DNA of 10,178 bases from JBKEHD01 sp046710445 (GCA_046710445.1 JBKEHD010000032.1:1-10178); one strand, 5' to 3'. Shown: positions 1 through 6,529, counted from the stretch's first letter. Program-made: numbers and translations. The notes: generated from the letters alone by a model not told the origin.

Positions 1-1089
1 ATCATATCTAAAAATGCTTCAGAGTTGTTTCAAAAATTAGGTATTAACACAAATTGGCATGCTAACATTAATACAGGAGATCTACAGCAGTTTGTTGGAA
101 CTAATGCAAGTGATTGGACAGAGATTAATAGTTTTATTTCTGTAGATACAAATGCTAGTACAACAGAGGTGGATCTTGCACGGAAGATTTTGTATAAAGT
201 TATACTTACTGCGCAAGAGACAGAGGAAGGTATATCAGGTCTTATCAGGGATAATCTTTGTGGTTTTCATTTTCCTGTTTTAAGTACATGTAAACAAACA
301 ACCAATAAAGAATCAGATCAGATTACACCAATATCTGCAAATAGTGCATTGTATAACGTGTTTTATGTATGGTTGATGTTCTCAAGGATTGATAGCATGA
401 TCAATTCTTCAGGTATAACTATACCTTCAGGGTTTCCAAATATTCATGATACAGTTCGTAATGTTATTGAAGCTTCTAAAGAATTTCAAATTAAAGAAGC
501 GCATAAAAGCACTAGTTTAGATGATATAATGCCAATATTGACACCAATAGTTGGTAGTGAAATGGCTTCAATAATTTCAAGAGCTGCAAATGAAGGTAAT
601 GCATTTCCAACAACTGCAGTTCTTAAAGCAGCAATTGTGGCAAATATGCAAGATACATCACTTCCTGTGATGATTGCGAAGAATATCGATCATTATGGTG
701 GAGACTTGTTAGATTTTACAGGAGCAAATACAAATACGTATATGCCTAATCTTGTTAAAAGTGCTTCTATATGTAGTCAATACAAGTTTTACTCTTCTAT
801 GGTTAATAATAAATGTGGTGTTTCACCAGAGCCAGCATCTTTAACTGGTGGAACATTAAATGGAGCTTCAGCAGAAACAATAAAATGTGTTGATGCAGCT
901 TGGAATTTGACCAAAGCAGTATTGAAACTTACAACTTGTGGAAAAGATGTGATAACAGCAGCGGGTGATACTGGTTTAGCAGCATGTAAGGGTGATATAG
1001 CAGAAATTGATCTTTATTCTCATATTCTTGATATGAATTTTGATCCAGATGCTGTGGGTACTATTACTACTGATATGATCAATTGTTAA
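1..1089 (+). CDS. Unknown protein, 3' fragment (open at the window start)
   Basis: The reading frame is open from the first base to a TAA at 1087-1089, giving 362 residues, so the true start probably lies upstream. A TTG at 25 could be a start but has no ribosome binding site. I do not recognise the family. The visible part is mostly polar, with no long hydrophobic transmembrane stretch; the most hydrophobic segment is YNVFYVWLMF near residue 120. Helical stretches alternate with Thr/Asn/Gly-rich linkers. It has about nine cysteines, several of them in the last third (SICSQ, NKCGV, IKCVD, TTCGK, AACKG, and a final Cys as the last residue), which is many for such an AT-rich genome. That could mean disulfides in an exported protein, but the N-terminus needed to look for a signal peptide is missing. 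It is followed by a 67-nt gap and two more unknown genes on the same strand. Coding is secure; function is unknown. Confidence 0.8.
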   Translation: MISKNASELFQKLGINTNWHANINTGDLQQFVGTNASDWTEINSFISVDTNASTTEVDLARKILYKVILTAQETEEGISGLIRDNLCGFHFPVLSTCKQTTNKESDQITPISANSALYNVFYVWLMFSRIDSMINSSGITIPSGFPNIHDTVRNVIEASKEFQIKEAHKSTSLDDIMPILTPIVGSEMASIISRAANEGNAFPTTAVLKAAIVANMQDTSLPVMIAKNIDHYGGDLLDFTGANTNTYMPNLVKSASICSQYKFYSSMVNNKCGVSPEPASLTGGTLNGASAETIKCVDAAWNLTKAVLKLTTCGKDVITAAGDTGLAACKGDIAEIDLYSHILDMNFDPDAVGTITTDMINC

Positions 1090-1100
1090 TTTAAAAATTA

Positions 1101-1129
1101 TTGCGATATATTTATTTTTAATTTATAAT
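1101..1129 (+). promoter_or_regulatory. Sigma70-type promoter for the 1157-1810 gene
   Basis: TTGCGA (1101-1106), a 17-nt spacer, then a perfect TATAAT (1124-1129). The predicted transcription start is near 1136, about 20 nt before the ATG at 1157, with a GTGGG ribosome binding site at 1145-1149. The position rules against a TTG start at 1130, which would lie between the -10 box and the transcript start. Confidence 0.6.
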
Positions 1130-1156
1130 TTGAGTATTAATATAGTGGGTATGTAT

Positions 1157-1810
1157 ATGTCAGATTTTGCATTGAAAGAACAAGAGAAAGCGTATTTTGA
1201 AGCGATTAGTGAATTTGTTAAAAAGCAATATGAAGAACATCTTGCTGACAAGTCAAAAGATCTAGAGATTGATCCGGAAGAATTTAGTAAAAAATTGGCT
1301 GAATCTTTAGGAGTTGAGACGGAAGGGGATAAGTTTGATAAGTTCAATAAAGATATTGAAAAAGGATTTGAGAAATTAGCTAAAGAATTTGAAGATCTTG
1401 CAAAGAAGAATCTTTCTAGCGAAGAGTTCATGAAAGAAACGAAATTAAGTGCAAAATTGGATAAATTAAATCGTGAAGCGGATTATGAAAAAAATCCTAC
1501 ATTTGTAAAAGGCGTTATGAATGCGTTGAAGAATTTTGCAGAATACATAAGCGAAAGTGTTTCCAATTGTTTTGGAAAAAGCAAAAGTGAGGCAATTCCA
1601 TTGCTTACAGAAGCATTTAAGAATCAAAAAGAAAGTATATTCAAGGAAGTTGATAAAAATATGGGTAAAACTGGGCATCAATCAGCAATAGAAGAGGGTG
1701 ATCGAATTAAAGAAAATAGAGCGAATAGTTCGGCTCTTCAGGATGTTGGTTTTGTTATTTTGGCTGTAGGAACGGTTATCAAAAACACAGCTTTGGGTCG
1801 TAATATATAA
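1157..1810 (+). CDS. Unknown charged helical protein (217 aa)
   Basis: I do not recognise this protein. It is Lys/Glu-rich and predicted to be largely helical. Roughly residues 5-110 have heptad-like charged patterns (for example FNKDIEKGFEKLAKEFEDLA) typical of coiled coil or extended helix. A short hydrophobic patch (VGFVILAVGTVI) lies near the C-terminus and could be a weak membrane-contacting helix. I chose ATG 1157 because GTGGG sits 7 nt upstream and a promoter places the transcript start near 1136. ATG 1151 is in frame but has no room for a ribosome binding site, and TTG 1130 overlaps the -10 region. The stop codon overlaps the start of the next gene in a TAATG, so the two are very likely translationally coupled and may work together. 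A secreted or host-directed role is possible in this type of organism, but nothing in the sequence proves it. Confidence 0.75.
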   Translation: MSDFALKEQEKAYFEAISEFVKKQYEEHLADKSKDLEIDPEEFSKKLAESLGVETEGDKFDKFNKDIEKGFEKLAKEFEDLAKKNLSSEEFMKETKLSAKLDKLNREADYEKNPTFVKGVMNALKNFAEYISESVSNCFGKSKSEAIPLLTEAFKNQKESIFKEVDKNMGKTGHQSAIEEGDRIKENRANSSALQDVGFVILAVGTVIKNTALGRNI

Positions 1811-2751
1811 TGCCTGGATGCATAGTAGAGTTGTTTTCTGTTGTTCATTCTATAGGCGGTGATATTTTATTTCCAGTACCTGAAGAGCAATCTTCCATGG
1901 TAGATATATTAGAGATAAGTCTTCAAGGGGAGGGAATCCCTAGTAAATTTGTTCAAGAAGATTGTGAATACTTGGGAGAAGCACATGAATGGTTGATTAA
2001 GACAACTCAAGAAAAGTGGAGAGCGAGGAATGATGGTGCTGAACGGAATGAAGCCGCTATTCCTTCATGGATCACTGATTCTAATGCTAAGTATGTTATT
2101 GATATATTTAAGAAGTTGAATTTCTTGTCAGAAAAAGCTCCAAAATTATCATTATATCAATGTGCAGCAATATTAGGTGCTACTGCTCCTAATATGGAAC
2201 AGAGAATGAGTTATTTTGCACAACTTATTGATGAAGATAAGATAAAAGTAGAAAAGTTGTTTTTGCTCACAGGGACAAGGCAAGTTGACTATACGAAATA
2301 TTATGACGGTACTGATGAGTATTTGGAATCTGTTAGGGAAAAATTTGGTGTTGCAGATTTGGGTGAAAGGGAGTTGATGGAAGATGTTTATGATAGAAAT
2401 TGCCTTACTAATGATGAATGTGCTAAGGTTGAAAAAATTTCTGTCTTTGCTAAAAAAGAAAGTGGGAGGGCTACTACCGTTGATACATTGTTGAGCTTTT
2501 CTAAGTATTTTGATGATTGTAAGGAAATTTTATATATAAGTGTTGCACCTTTTATCATTACCCAAAATGAGATTATTGCAAAATTTGCAAACGAACATAA
2601 ACCTCATAATTATGAAACCGTCGGAGCAAAAGCAAATTTAAACGTAGGTTTAAGTAATCAAAAAATTGCACATTATTTAGTCATGTCTTTCGCAGAAGCG
2701 TTATATTCGGCAAAAGATAGAATGAGCATAAAATCTAAAGAAGATTTATAA
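1810..2751 (+). CDS. Unknown protein with possible DUF218-like domain (313 aa)
   Basis: The ATG overlaps the upstream stop by one base (TAATG), indicating translational coupling. The middle and C-terminal part has an alternating strand/helix pattern like DUF218/YdcF-type Rossmann-like proteins. A strand AAILGAT (about residues 117-123) is followed by a helix beginning NMEQRMSYFAQLI. A second strand, LFLLTGTR (about 150-157), follows. Then come an acidic helix (GERELMEDVYDRN), a strand KISVFAK, a Thr-rich helix start (ATTVDTLLSFSKYF), and a strand ILYISVAPF followed by the helix ITQNEIIAKF. In DUF218 proteins comparable segments carry a Gly-rich turn after the second strand and a Thr/Asn-containing helix, but the match here is by pattern only. 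The first roughly 100 residues are unassigned. It is about 100 residues longer than a minimal DUF218 domain. There is no signal peptide, although the N-terminus is mildly hydrophobic. The gene ends just before a terminator hairpin. Coding is near certain; the fold assignment is tentative. Confidence 0.8.
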   Translation: MPGCIVELFSVVHSIGGDILFPVPEEQSSMVDILEISLQGEGIPSKFVQEDCEYLGEAHEWLIKTTQEKWRARNDGAERNEAAIPSWITDSNAKYVIDIFKKLNFLSEKAPKLSLYQCAAILGATAPNMEQRMSYFAQLIDEDKIKVEKLFLLTGTRQVDYTKYYDGTDEYLESVREKFGVADLGERELMEDVYDRNCLTNDECAKVEKISVFAKKESGRATTVDTLLSFSKYFDDCKEILYISVAPFIITQNEIIAKFANEHKPHNYETVGAKANLNVGLSNQKIAHYLVMSFAEALYSAKDRMSIKSKEDL

Positions 2752-2788
2752 AATGATTTGTGATATTTGATATTGAGAAAAAGAAATC

Positions 2789-2827
2789 AGAGCGTATAAG
2801 AGTCTTGATACACGCTCTTTGTTTTTT
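2789..2827 (+). terminator. Rho-independent terminator after the plus-strand gene block
   Basis: A 7-bp perfect stem, AGAGCGT (2789-2795) with ACGCTCT (2812-2818), has a 16-nt loop and is followed by TTGTTTTTT. It lies 37 nt past the stop at 2751. It also lies between two convergent genes. On the minus strand the stem is followed by GATTTCTTTTT, so it may also stop transcription of the small acidic gene coming the other way, less efficiently. Confidence 0.75.
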
Positions 2828-2835
2828 AATTATTT

Positions 2836-3093
2836 TTACATTAACTCAGGATTAAAATTATGATCACCAGCGTTATCATCGTTATCTAATTCTTCATTTT
2901 TATCATTTCCCTTATAATCTTCATCCTTGTTTGGTTTGTTATCTTCATTTTGATTTTTATCGTCATCATAGTTAGCGTCAAAATCAAATATTTCGTCATC
3001 ATTCTCTTTAAGATACTGCACTAATTTCTCACTTTCTTCCTTAGAAAGCTTTTTTCCTTCTTTTAAACCTATAATAGTGTGATTGTGTGACAT
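2836..3093 (-). CDS. Small acidic Asp/Asn-rich protein (85 aa)
   Basis: Not a recognised family. About 46% of residues are Asp, Glu or Asn. Residues 1-30 (KEGKKLSKEESEKLVQYLKE) could form an amphipathic helix. From about residue 31 on the chain is an acidic, low-complexity, almost certainly disordered tail ending in NPELM. Low complexity makes an ORF call less secure, but here the start signals are good: AGGA (3101-3104) is 7 nt before the ATG and a near-consensus promoter lies just upstream. Its composition resembles the two larger acidic proteins at 5365-5829 and 5983-6516, and its end (FNPELM) resembles the end of the 5365-5829 protein (INPNMDL), though the N-termini differ. Possible roles include a host-interacting protein, a chaperone-like or ion-binding tail, or a nucleic-acid mimic. 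None can be shown from sequence. Confidence 0.7.
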   Translation of the reverse strand: MSHNHTIIGLKEGKKLSKEESEKLVQYLKENDDEIFDFDANYDDDKNQNEDNKPNKDEDYKGNDKNEELDNDDNAGDHNFNPELM

Positions 3094-3120
3094 ATATTTT
3101 TCCTATTAAATTAAAAATAA

Positions 3121-3149
3121 TTTATATTAATATATTCTTATACTGTCAA
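3121..3149 (-). promoter_or_regulatory. Near-consensus sigma70 promoter for the small acidic gene
   Basis: Reading on the minus strand: a perfect TTGACA (3149-3144), a 17-nt spacer, then TATAAA (3126-3121). The predicted start is near 3114, about 20 nt upstream of the ATG. It is the best promoter match in the window and lies in the 62-nt gap between nth and the acidic gene, so this gene does not depend on read-through from nth. Confidence 0.7.
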
Positions 3150-3155
3150 CAAAAA

Positions 3156-3779
3156 TCACCTTTTAAAGTTGCACAAATCATTTATCGGACATATTTCGCA
3201 TAGCGGAGTACGTGCTTTACATATGTATCTTCCGTGTAAAACCATCCAATGATGAGCGTATTTTTTCCATTGTTTAGGAATAATTTTATTGAGTTCTTTT
3301 TCTGTTGCCTCAGGAGTTTTTGTTTTGCAAAATTTTAATCTATTACTTACACGAAAAACATGAGTATCTACGGCTATTGCCTCTTCACCAAACAATGTGC
3401 TGATTAGTACATTTGCAGTTTTTCTTCCAACACCTGGTAATTTGCATAATTCATCAAATGTTTCGGGGAGTTGATTATTATAATCTGAAAACATAATCTC
3501 AGAAGATCTGATTATATGACGTGCCTTTGAATTATAAAGTCCTATGCTTTTTATATGTGTTTTTAAATTTTCCTCTCCAAGAATCAACATTTGGCTTGGG
3601 TCATTCACTATTTTAAATAGCTCTTTTGTTGCTTTGTTCACACCTTTATCTGTCGATTGAGCAGATAATACAACAGCTACAAATAGTGTGTAATTATTTG
3701 TAAAATCTAACTCTATCTTTGGTGTAGGGTTCAGCTTTTGAAATCTTGAAAAAATTTCATCAATTATCTTTTTATTCAT
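3156..3779 (-). CDS. nth: Endonuclease III (DNA glycosylase/AP lyase)
   Basis: Base-excision repair enzyme that removes oxidised pyrimidines and cleaves the abasic site by beta-elimination. The 207-residue protein is full length for the family. The helix-hairpin-helix motif LPGVGRKTA (114-122) carries the catalytic lysine K120. The catalytic aspartate D138 is in AVDTHVFRV. Four cysteines with spacing C-X6-C-X2-C-X5-C (187, 194, 197, 203) bind the [4Fe-4S] cluster at the C-terminus. These positions equal those of the E. coli enzyme. The ATG at 3779 follows the fumC stop by 17 nt, so the gene is probably co-transcribed with fumC. I see no clear Shine-Dalgarno sequence in the spacer, which consists of short AT repeats. 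Intact, with no oddities. Confidence 0.97.
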   Translation of the reverse strand: MNKKIIDEIFSRFQKLNPTPKIELDFTNNYTLFVAVVLSAQSTDKGVNKATKELFKIVNDPSQMLILGEENLKTHIKSIGLYNSKARHIIRSSEIMFSDYNNQLPETFDELCKLPGVGRKTANVLISTLFGEEAIAVDTHVFRVSNRLKFCKTKTPEATEKELNKIIPKQWKKYAHHWMVLHGRYICKARTPLCEICPINDLCNFKR

Positions 3780-3796
3780 AAAAGAATTTTAATCTT

Positions 3797-5191
3797 TTAA
3801 TCTTTTAATTTTACCATTTCTTCTGGCTTTATTAATTTATCAAAATCTTCTTCAGAAAGTATACCTAACTCATTTGCTGATTTTTTTAAAGTTATGTTTC
3901 TTTCATAAGCATTTTTTGCAATTTTCGCTGCTTTGTCATAGCCTATATGCGGATTTAAAGCTGTTACAAGCATCAAAGATCCATGTAAATATTCATCTAT
4001 CTTATCTTTATTTGCTGTGATTCCCACGATACATTTATCTGTGAAATTTCTAAATGTATCTGATAGCAGTTGAACAGATTGTAAGAAATTATAAATAATC
4101 ATGGGTCTGAATACGTTTAGCTGAAAATGCCCATTAGAACCACCTATTGTGATTGCTGTATGATTTCCTATAACTTGAGCGGCAACCATTGTTGCTGCTT
4201 CACATTGTGTTGGATTTACTTTACCTGGCATTATAGATGACCCCGGTTCATTGGTTGGCAGTGTTAATTCACCAAAACCACATCTTGGGCCAGAAGCTAA
4301 AAATCTAATGTCATTTGCTATTTTCATTAAACTTGTAGCCAATGTGTTTAATACGCCACTAGCATCCACTAAAGCATCGCATGTTGATAATGATTCAAAT
4401 TTATTTTCAGAGGTGGCAAATTTAAATTCAGTAATTTTATTGATATTTATAATAAAATGTTCAATGAATTTTTTGCTGCAATTAATCCCTGTACCTACTG
4501 CAGTTCCTCCTTGTGCTAATTTAGATAATTCAGGAAGCTTTTCTTCTATTCTTTTTATACCCAATTCCATTTGTGCAGAATAAGCAGAGAATTCTTGAGA
4601 TAAAGATACAGGAGTTGCGTCTTGTAGATGTGTTCGTCCTATTTTTACTATTCCATCAAATTCCCGTATTTTATTATCTAATGCATTTTTAAAATATTTT
4701 AATGATGGTATTAATTGATTATTTATTTCTGTAACAGCAGCAATATGCATAGCTGTTGGAAAAGTGTCGTTAGAAGATTGTCCCATATTCACATGATCAT
4801 TAGGGTGAACAGGGGTTTTGCTACCTATTACTCCACCTAATTTTTCAATTGAAACATTTGATAACACTTCATTCATGTTCATGTTTGTTTGCGTTCCAGA
4901 ACCGGTTTGCCATACTGAAAGTGGGAAATGCTCATCCAATTTGCCATTTAACACTAAATCTACTGATTCACATATAGTATCAGCTAATTTTTCATCTAAT
5001 TTACCTATTTGCTTGTTTGATAATGCAGCTGCTTTTTTCTGCTTTGCCAATGCATAAATCAAGCTTTTTGGCATTTTCTCTATGCCTATCCTAAAATTTT
5101 CTAATGACCTTTCGCTTTGTGCTCCCCAATATCTATCATTAGGCACTTTAATTTCACCAATGCTATCTGATTCTATTCTGTAATTTTGCAT
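3797..5191 (-). CDS. fumC: Fumarate hydratase class II
   Basis: Iron-independent fumarase of the TCA cycle, interconverting fumarate and L-malate in the cytosol as a homotetramer. The 464-residue protein has the usual class II length. Visible motifs are TGSGTQTNMN (about 96-105), the HPNDHVN and GQSSNDTFPT segments (129-145), GRTHLQDATP with catalytic His188, and the superfamily signature GSSIMPGKVNP (317-327) with catalytic Ser318. Both catalytic residues have the same numbers as in E. coli FumC. I chose ATG 5191. A TTG at 5200 is in frame but would add three residues not seen in the family. The ribosome binding site is weak. It probably forms a short operon with nth downstream. Class II rather than aspartase or adenylosuccinate lyase is supported by overall similarity to FumC throughout; aspartase is the nearest alternative. 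Confidence 0.97.
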   Translation of the reverse strand: MQNYRIESDSIGEIKVPNDRYWGAQSERSLENFRIGIEKMPKSLIYALAKQKKAAALSNKQIGKLDEKLADTICESVDLVLNGKLDEHFPLSVWQTGSGTQTNMNMNEVLSNVSIEKLGGVIGSKTPVHPNDHVNMGQSSNDTFPTAMHIAAVTEINNQLIPSLKYFKNALDNKIREFDGIVKIGRTHLQDATPVSLSQEFSAYSAQMELGIKRIEEKLPELSKLAQGGTAVGTGINCSKKFIEHFIININKITEFKFATSENKFESLSTCDALVDASGVLNTLATSLMKIANDIRFLASGPRCGFGELTLPTNEPGSSIMPGKVNPTQCEAATMVAAQVIGNHTAITIGGSNGHFQLNVFRPMIIYNFLQSVQLLSDTFRNFTDKCIVGITANKDKIDEYLHGSLMLVTALNPHIGYDKAAKIAKNAYERNITLKKSANELGILSEEDFDKLIKPEEMVKLKD

Positions 5192-5237
5192 AATAACCAA
5201 TCTACTAAATTAAAATTATTTATTTATTTTAATCCAC

Positions 5238-5266
5238 CGTATAATCTATAAATAAAATATATACAA
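5238..5266 (-). promoter_or_regulatory. Possible fumC promoter
   Basis: On the minus strand TTGTAT (5266-5261) is followed after 17 nt by TATACG (5243-5238), about 46 nt before the fumC ATG. Both boxes match consensus only partly, and in such AT-rich DNA chance matches are common. The site lies just outside the large palindrome, on its fumC side. Confidence 0.3.
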
Positions 5267-5273
5267 CTTTATT

Positions 5274-5354
5274 ATACTGTATTGCTATTAATAAAAGTAA
5301 TTAAAAGCTTATGAAGCGGATATTTACCTTATTTTATTAACAGCAATACAGTAT
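5274..5354. repeat. 81-bp imperfect palindrome (MITE-like or structured RNA element)
   Basis: The arms 5274-5296 and 5332-5354 are inverted copies, 22 of 23 positions pairing, with a 35-nt centre. The arms begin TACTGTATTGCT and end AGCAATACAGTA. A smaller hairpin in the centre (GCTT 5307-5310 with AAGC 5314-5317) and a further GTAA (5297-5300)/TTAC (5324-5327) pairing extend the fold. If the element is taken as starting at CTGTATTGC and ending at GCAATACAG, it is flanked by TA on both sides (5275-5276 and 5352-5353), as expected for a Tc1/mariner or IS630-type non-autonomous element. It lies between the fumC promoter region and the stop codon of the acidic gene. It could also act as a terminator or RNA stabiliser for that gene, but no T-run follows on either strand. 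It carries no ORF. Confidence 0.65.
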
Positions 5355-5364
5355 TTGATAAATA

Positions 5365-5829
5365 TTATAAGTCCATGTTTGGATTTATTTCGTTATTTTG
5401 GTTCTGAGTATCATCTATATGTAATTGATTTTCGTTATCTACATTATACTCATTAGTATCTTCTTGATTGTTTGTTTTAGTTATATCAATGGGTCTGTTA
5501 TCGTGAATATCACCATTGATCGATCTATCACTTAAATTACCGTCATTCTCATTTTCTTTCATTTGCTCTTCATTATTCTCATCTTCACTTAGTTTTTTTT
5601 CTAAATTATCATTTTGAAAAACATTTAATGGATTGTCATTTTCTTCTTTATTATTATCTTCTTTCATTTGATTTTCATCAATCTTATACTCACGTTCATT
5701 TGTATTATCTTCATCCTTTTTTTTAATACATTTGTTGTATAGAGAAGAAAAAAAGCTGCTGGTTATATTTTTTATCCAAACATAAGCCTTTGTTATATTA
5801 GAAGATGTCGTGTTATTAGGGGAGCTCAT
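5365..5829 (-). CDS. Acidic Asn-rich protein, paralogue 1 (154 aa)
   Basis: Family not recognised. The N-terminal part (about 15-38: AYVWIKNITSSFFSSLYNKC then KKK) looks like an aromatic-rich amphipathic or membrane-contacting helix ending in a Cys and basic residues. The remaining roughly 115 residues are low-complexity and disordered; Asp, Glu and Asn make up about 44% of the whole protein. The next gene upstream (5983-6516) aligns without gaps over this helix: Ala-Tyr, Lys, Ser-Ser, Leu and Lys-Cys are at equivalent positions, so the two are tandem paralogues with fast-evolving tails. I chose ATG 5829. ATG 5841 is in frame, but the promoter match at 5855-5860 would leave only about 7 nt of leader, whereas 5829 gives about 19 nt as in the paralogue. 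The gene is flanked downstream by a large palindrome. It could be a secreted or surface protein, but no export signal can be proven. Confidence 0.75.
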   Translation of the reverse strand: MSSPNNTTSSNITKAYVWIKNITSSFFSSLYNKCIKKKDEDNTNEREYKIDENQMKEDNNKEENDNPLNVFQNDNLEKKLSEDENNEEQMKENENDGNLSDRSINGDIHDNRPIDITKTNNQEDTNEYNVDNENQLHIDDTQNQNNEINPNMDL

Positions 5830-5842
5830 AAAATTTACCATA

Positions 5843-5866
5843 TAAATTAACTGTACTATAGATTGT
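5843..5866 (-). promoter_or_regulatory. Promoter region of acidic paralogue 1
   Basis: A TATAGT -10 box (5860-5855 on the minus strand) is embedded in a block, 5843-5866, that is nearly repeated upstream of the paralogue at 6530-6552 (ACAATyTATAGTA core). The -35 is poor (TAAAAC or TTAAAA, depending on a 17- or 18-nt spacer). Conservation between the two copies, where neighbouring noncoding DNA has diverged, is the main support. Confidence 0.45.
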
Positions 5867-5982
5867 AAGGTATACTTGTTTTAATATCAAATATTTTGCA
5901 TGTACAATAGGATATTAATCTCAGAAATGTACATAAATATATTTTTTTATTATTTTGAATGGTTGTTCATATACGTTATCTT

Positions 5983-6516
5983 CTATATTTCATCAAGAGC
6001 ATTACCCTTTTCTTGTTCATCAAGAGGGTTACTATTATTATATGATAACTCTTCGTTTATCAAAGAAAGATCATTAGAGTTTTCTTTTTTATCAAGATAA
6101 TTATCTGTATCGTTCTCAGTATGTGAAAACCCGTTGTTATCTGGGTTGCTAGATACTTCATTACTCAAAATAGAATCGTTATTATTATTGTAAAAAAAAT
6201 TATTTATTTTGCTGAATTTTTTGTTAGTACTTATATTATTCGCTACTGAGTTGTGTATATCATCCTTCACTTCTCTTATATCATTATCTACTTTTTCTTC
6301 ATACGCAGCATCATCATTTTTTTGTGGTGTTTCTTTTGACGAATCATTATTTATTTTATAACATGATTCTTTCCTATTTTCTTCTTCTTTACGTTCTTTA
6401 TCTTTATTATCTTCTACGCATTTTGAAAGTAAATAATTATATATGCTTGATACATAATGTTTTACAAAATTATAAGCAGAGTGATTGGGTTTGCTAATTA
6501 TATTAGTATCTTTCAT
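5983..6516 (-). CDS. Acidic Asn-rich protein, paralogue 2 (177 aa)
   Basis: Paralogue of the 5365-5829 protein. The shared N-terminal helix (about 14-33: AYNFVKHYVSSIYNYLLSKC) has the same Ala-Tyr, Lys, Ser-Ser, Leu and Lys-Cys positions, and a short S-x-P-N motif precedes it in both. After residue 35 comes a disordered tail rich in Asn, Glu, Asp, Lys and Ser; Asp, Glu and Asn make up about 39% of the whole protein. It includes an Asn run near residues 105-113 and ends with two similar units (NPLDE, NALDE) encoded by a short direct repeat at 5990-6022. The ATG at 6516 lies about 18 nt after the predicted transcript start. The gene lies 79 nt downstream of gatA and has its own promoter, so it need not be part of the gatA transcript. 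Function is unknown. Candidate ideas, all inference, are a secreted effector or a peripheral membrane protein. Confidence 0.75.
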   Translation of the reverse strand: MKDTNIISKPNHSAYNFVKHYVSSIYNYLLSKCVEDNKDKERKEEENRKESCYKINNDSSKETPQKNDDAAYEEKVDNDIREVKDDIHNSVANNISTNKKFSKINNFFYNNNNDSILSNEVSSNPDNNGFSHTENDTDNYLDKKENSNDLSLINEELSYNNSNPLDEQEKGNALDEI

Positions 6517-6529
6517 AATAGTTAAATAA

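Noticed and set aside
1123..1681. Minus-strand ORFs of 102 and 71 residues opposite the plus-strand gene
   Set aside because: They are antisense to a well-supported gene with its own promoter; their Ser/Leu/Phe-rich composition is the expected mirror of Lys/Glu-rich coding.
4251..5057. Plus-strand ORFs inside fumC
   Set aside because: Shadows of a certain gene, with no ribosome binding sites and no recognisable sequence.
5900..5934. Inverted repeat ATGTACA/TGTACAT in the spacer between the acidic paralogues as a terminator or operator
   Set aside because: Only a 7-bp stem with a 21-nt loop and no T-run on the minus strand; ATGTACAT is itself palindromic, so chance similarity is likely. The rest of the 153-nt spacer 5830-5982 shows only the promoter block.
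5900..6100. Plus-strand 66-residue hydrophobic ORF overlapping the end of acidic paralogue 2
   Set aside because: It mostly mirrors the acidic gene and the AT-rich spacer; it has no start signals, and hydrophobic antisense frames are expected opposite Asn/Glu/Asp/Lys-rich coding.
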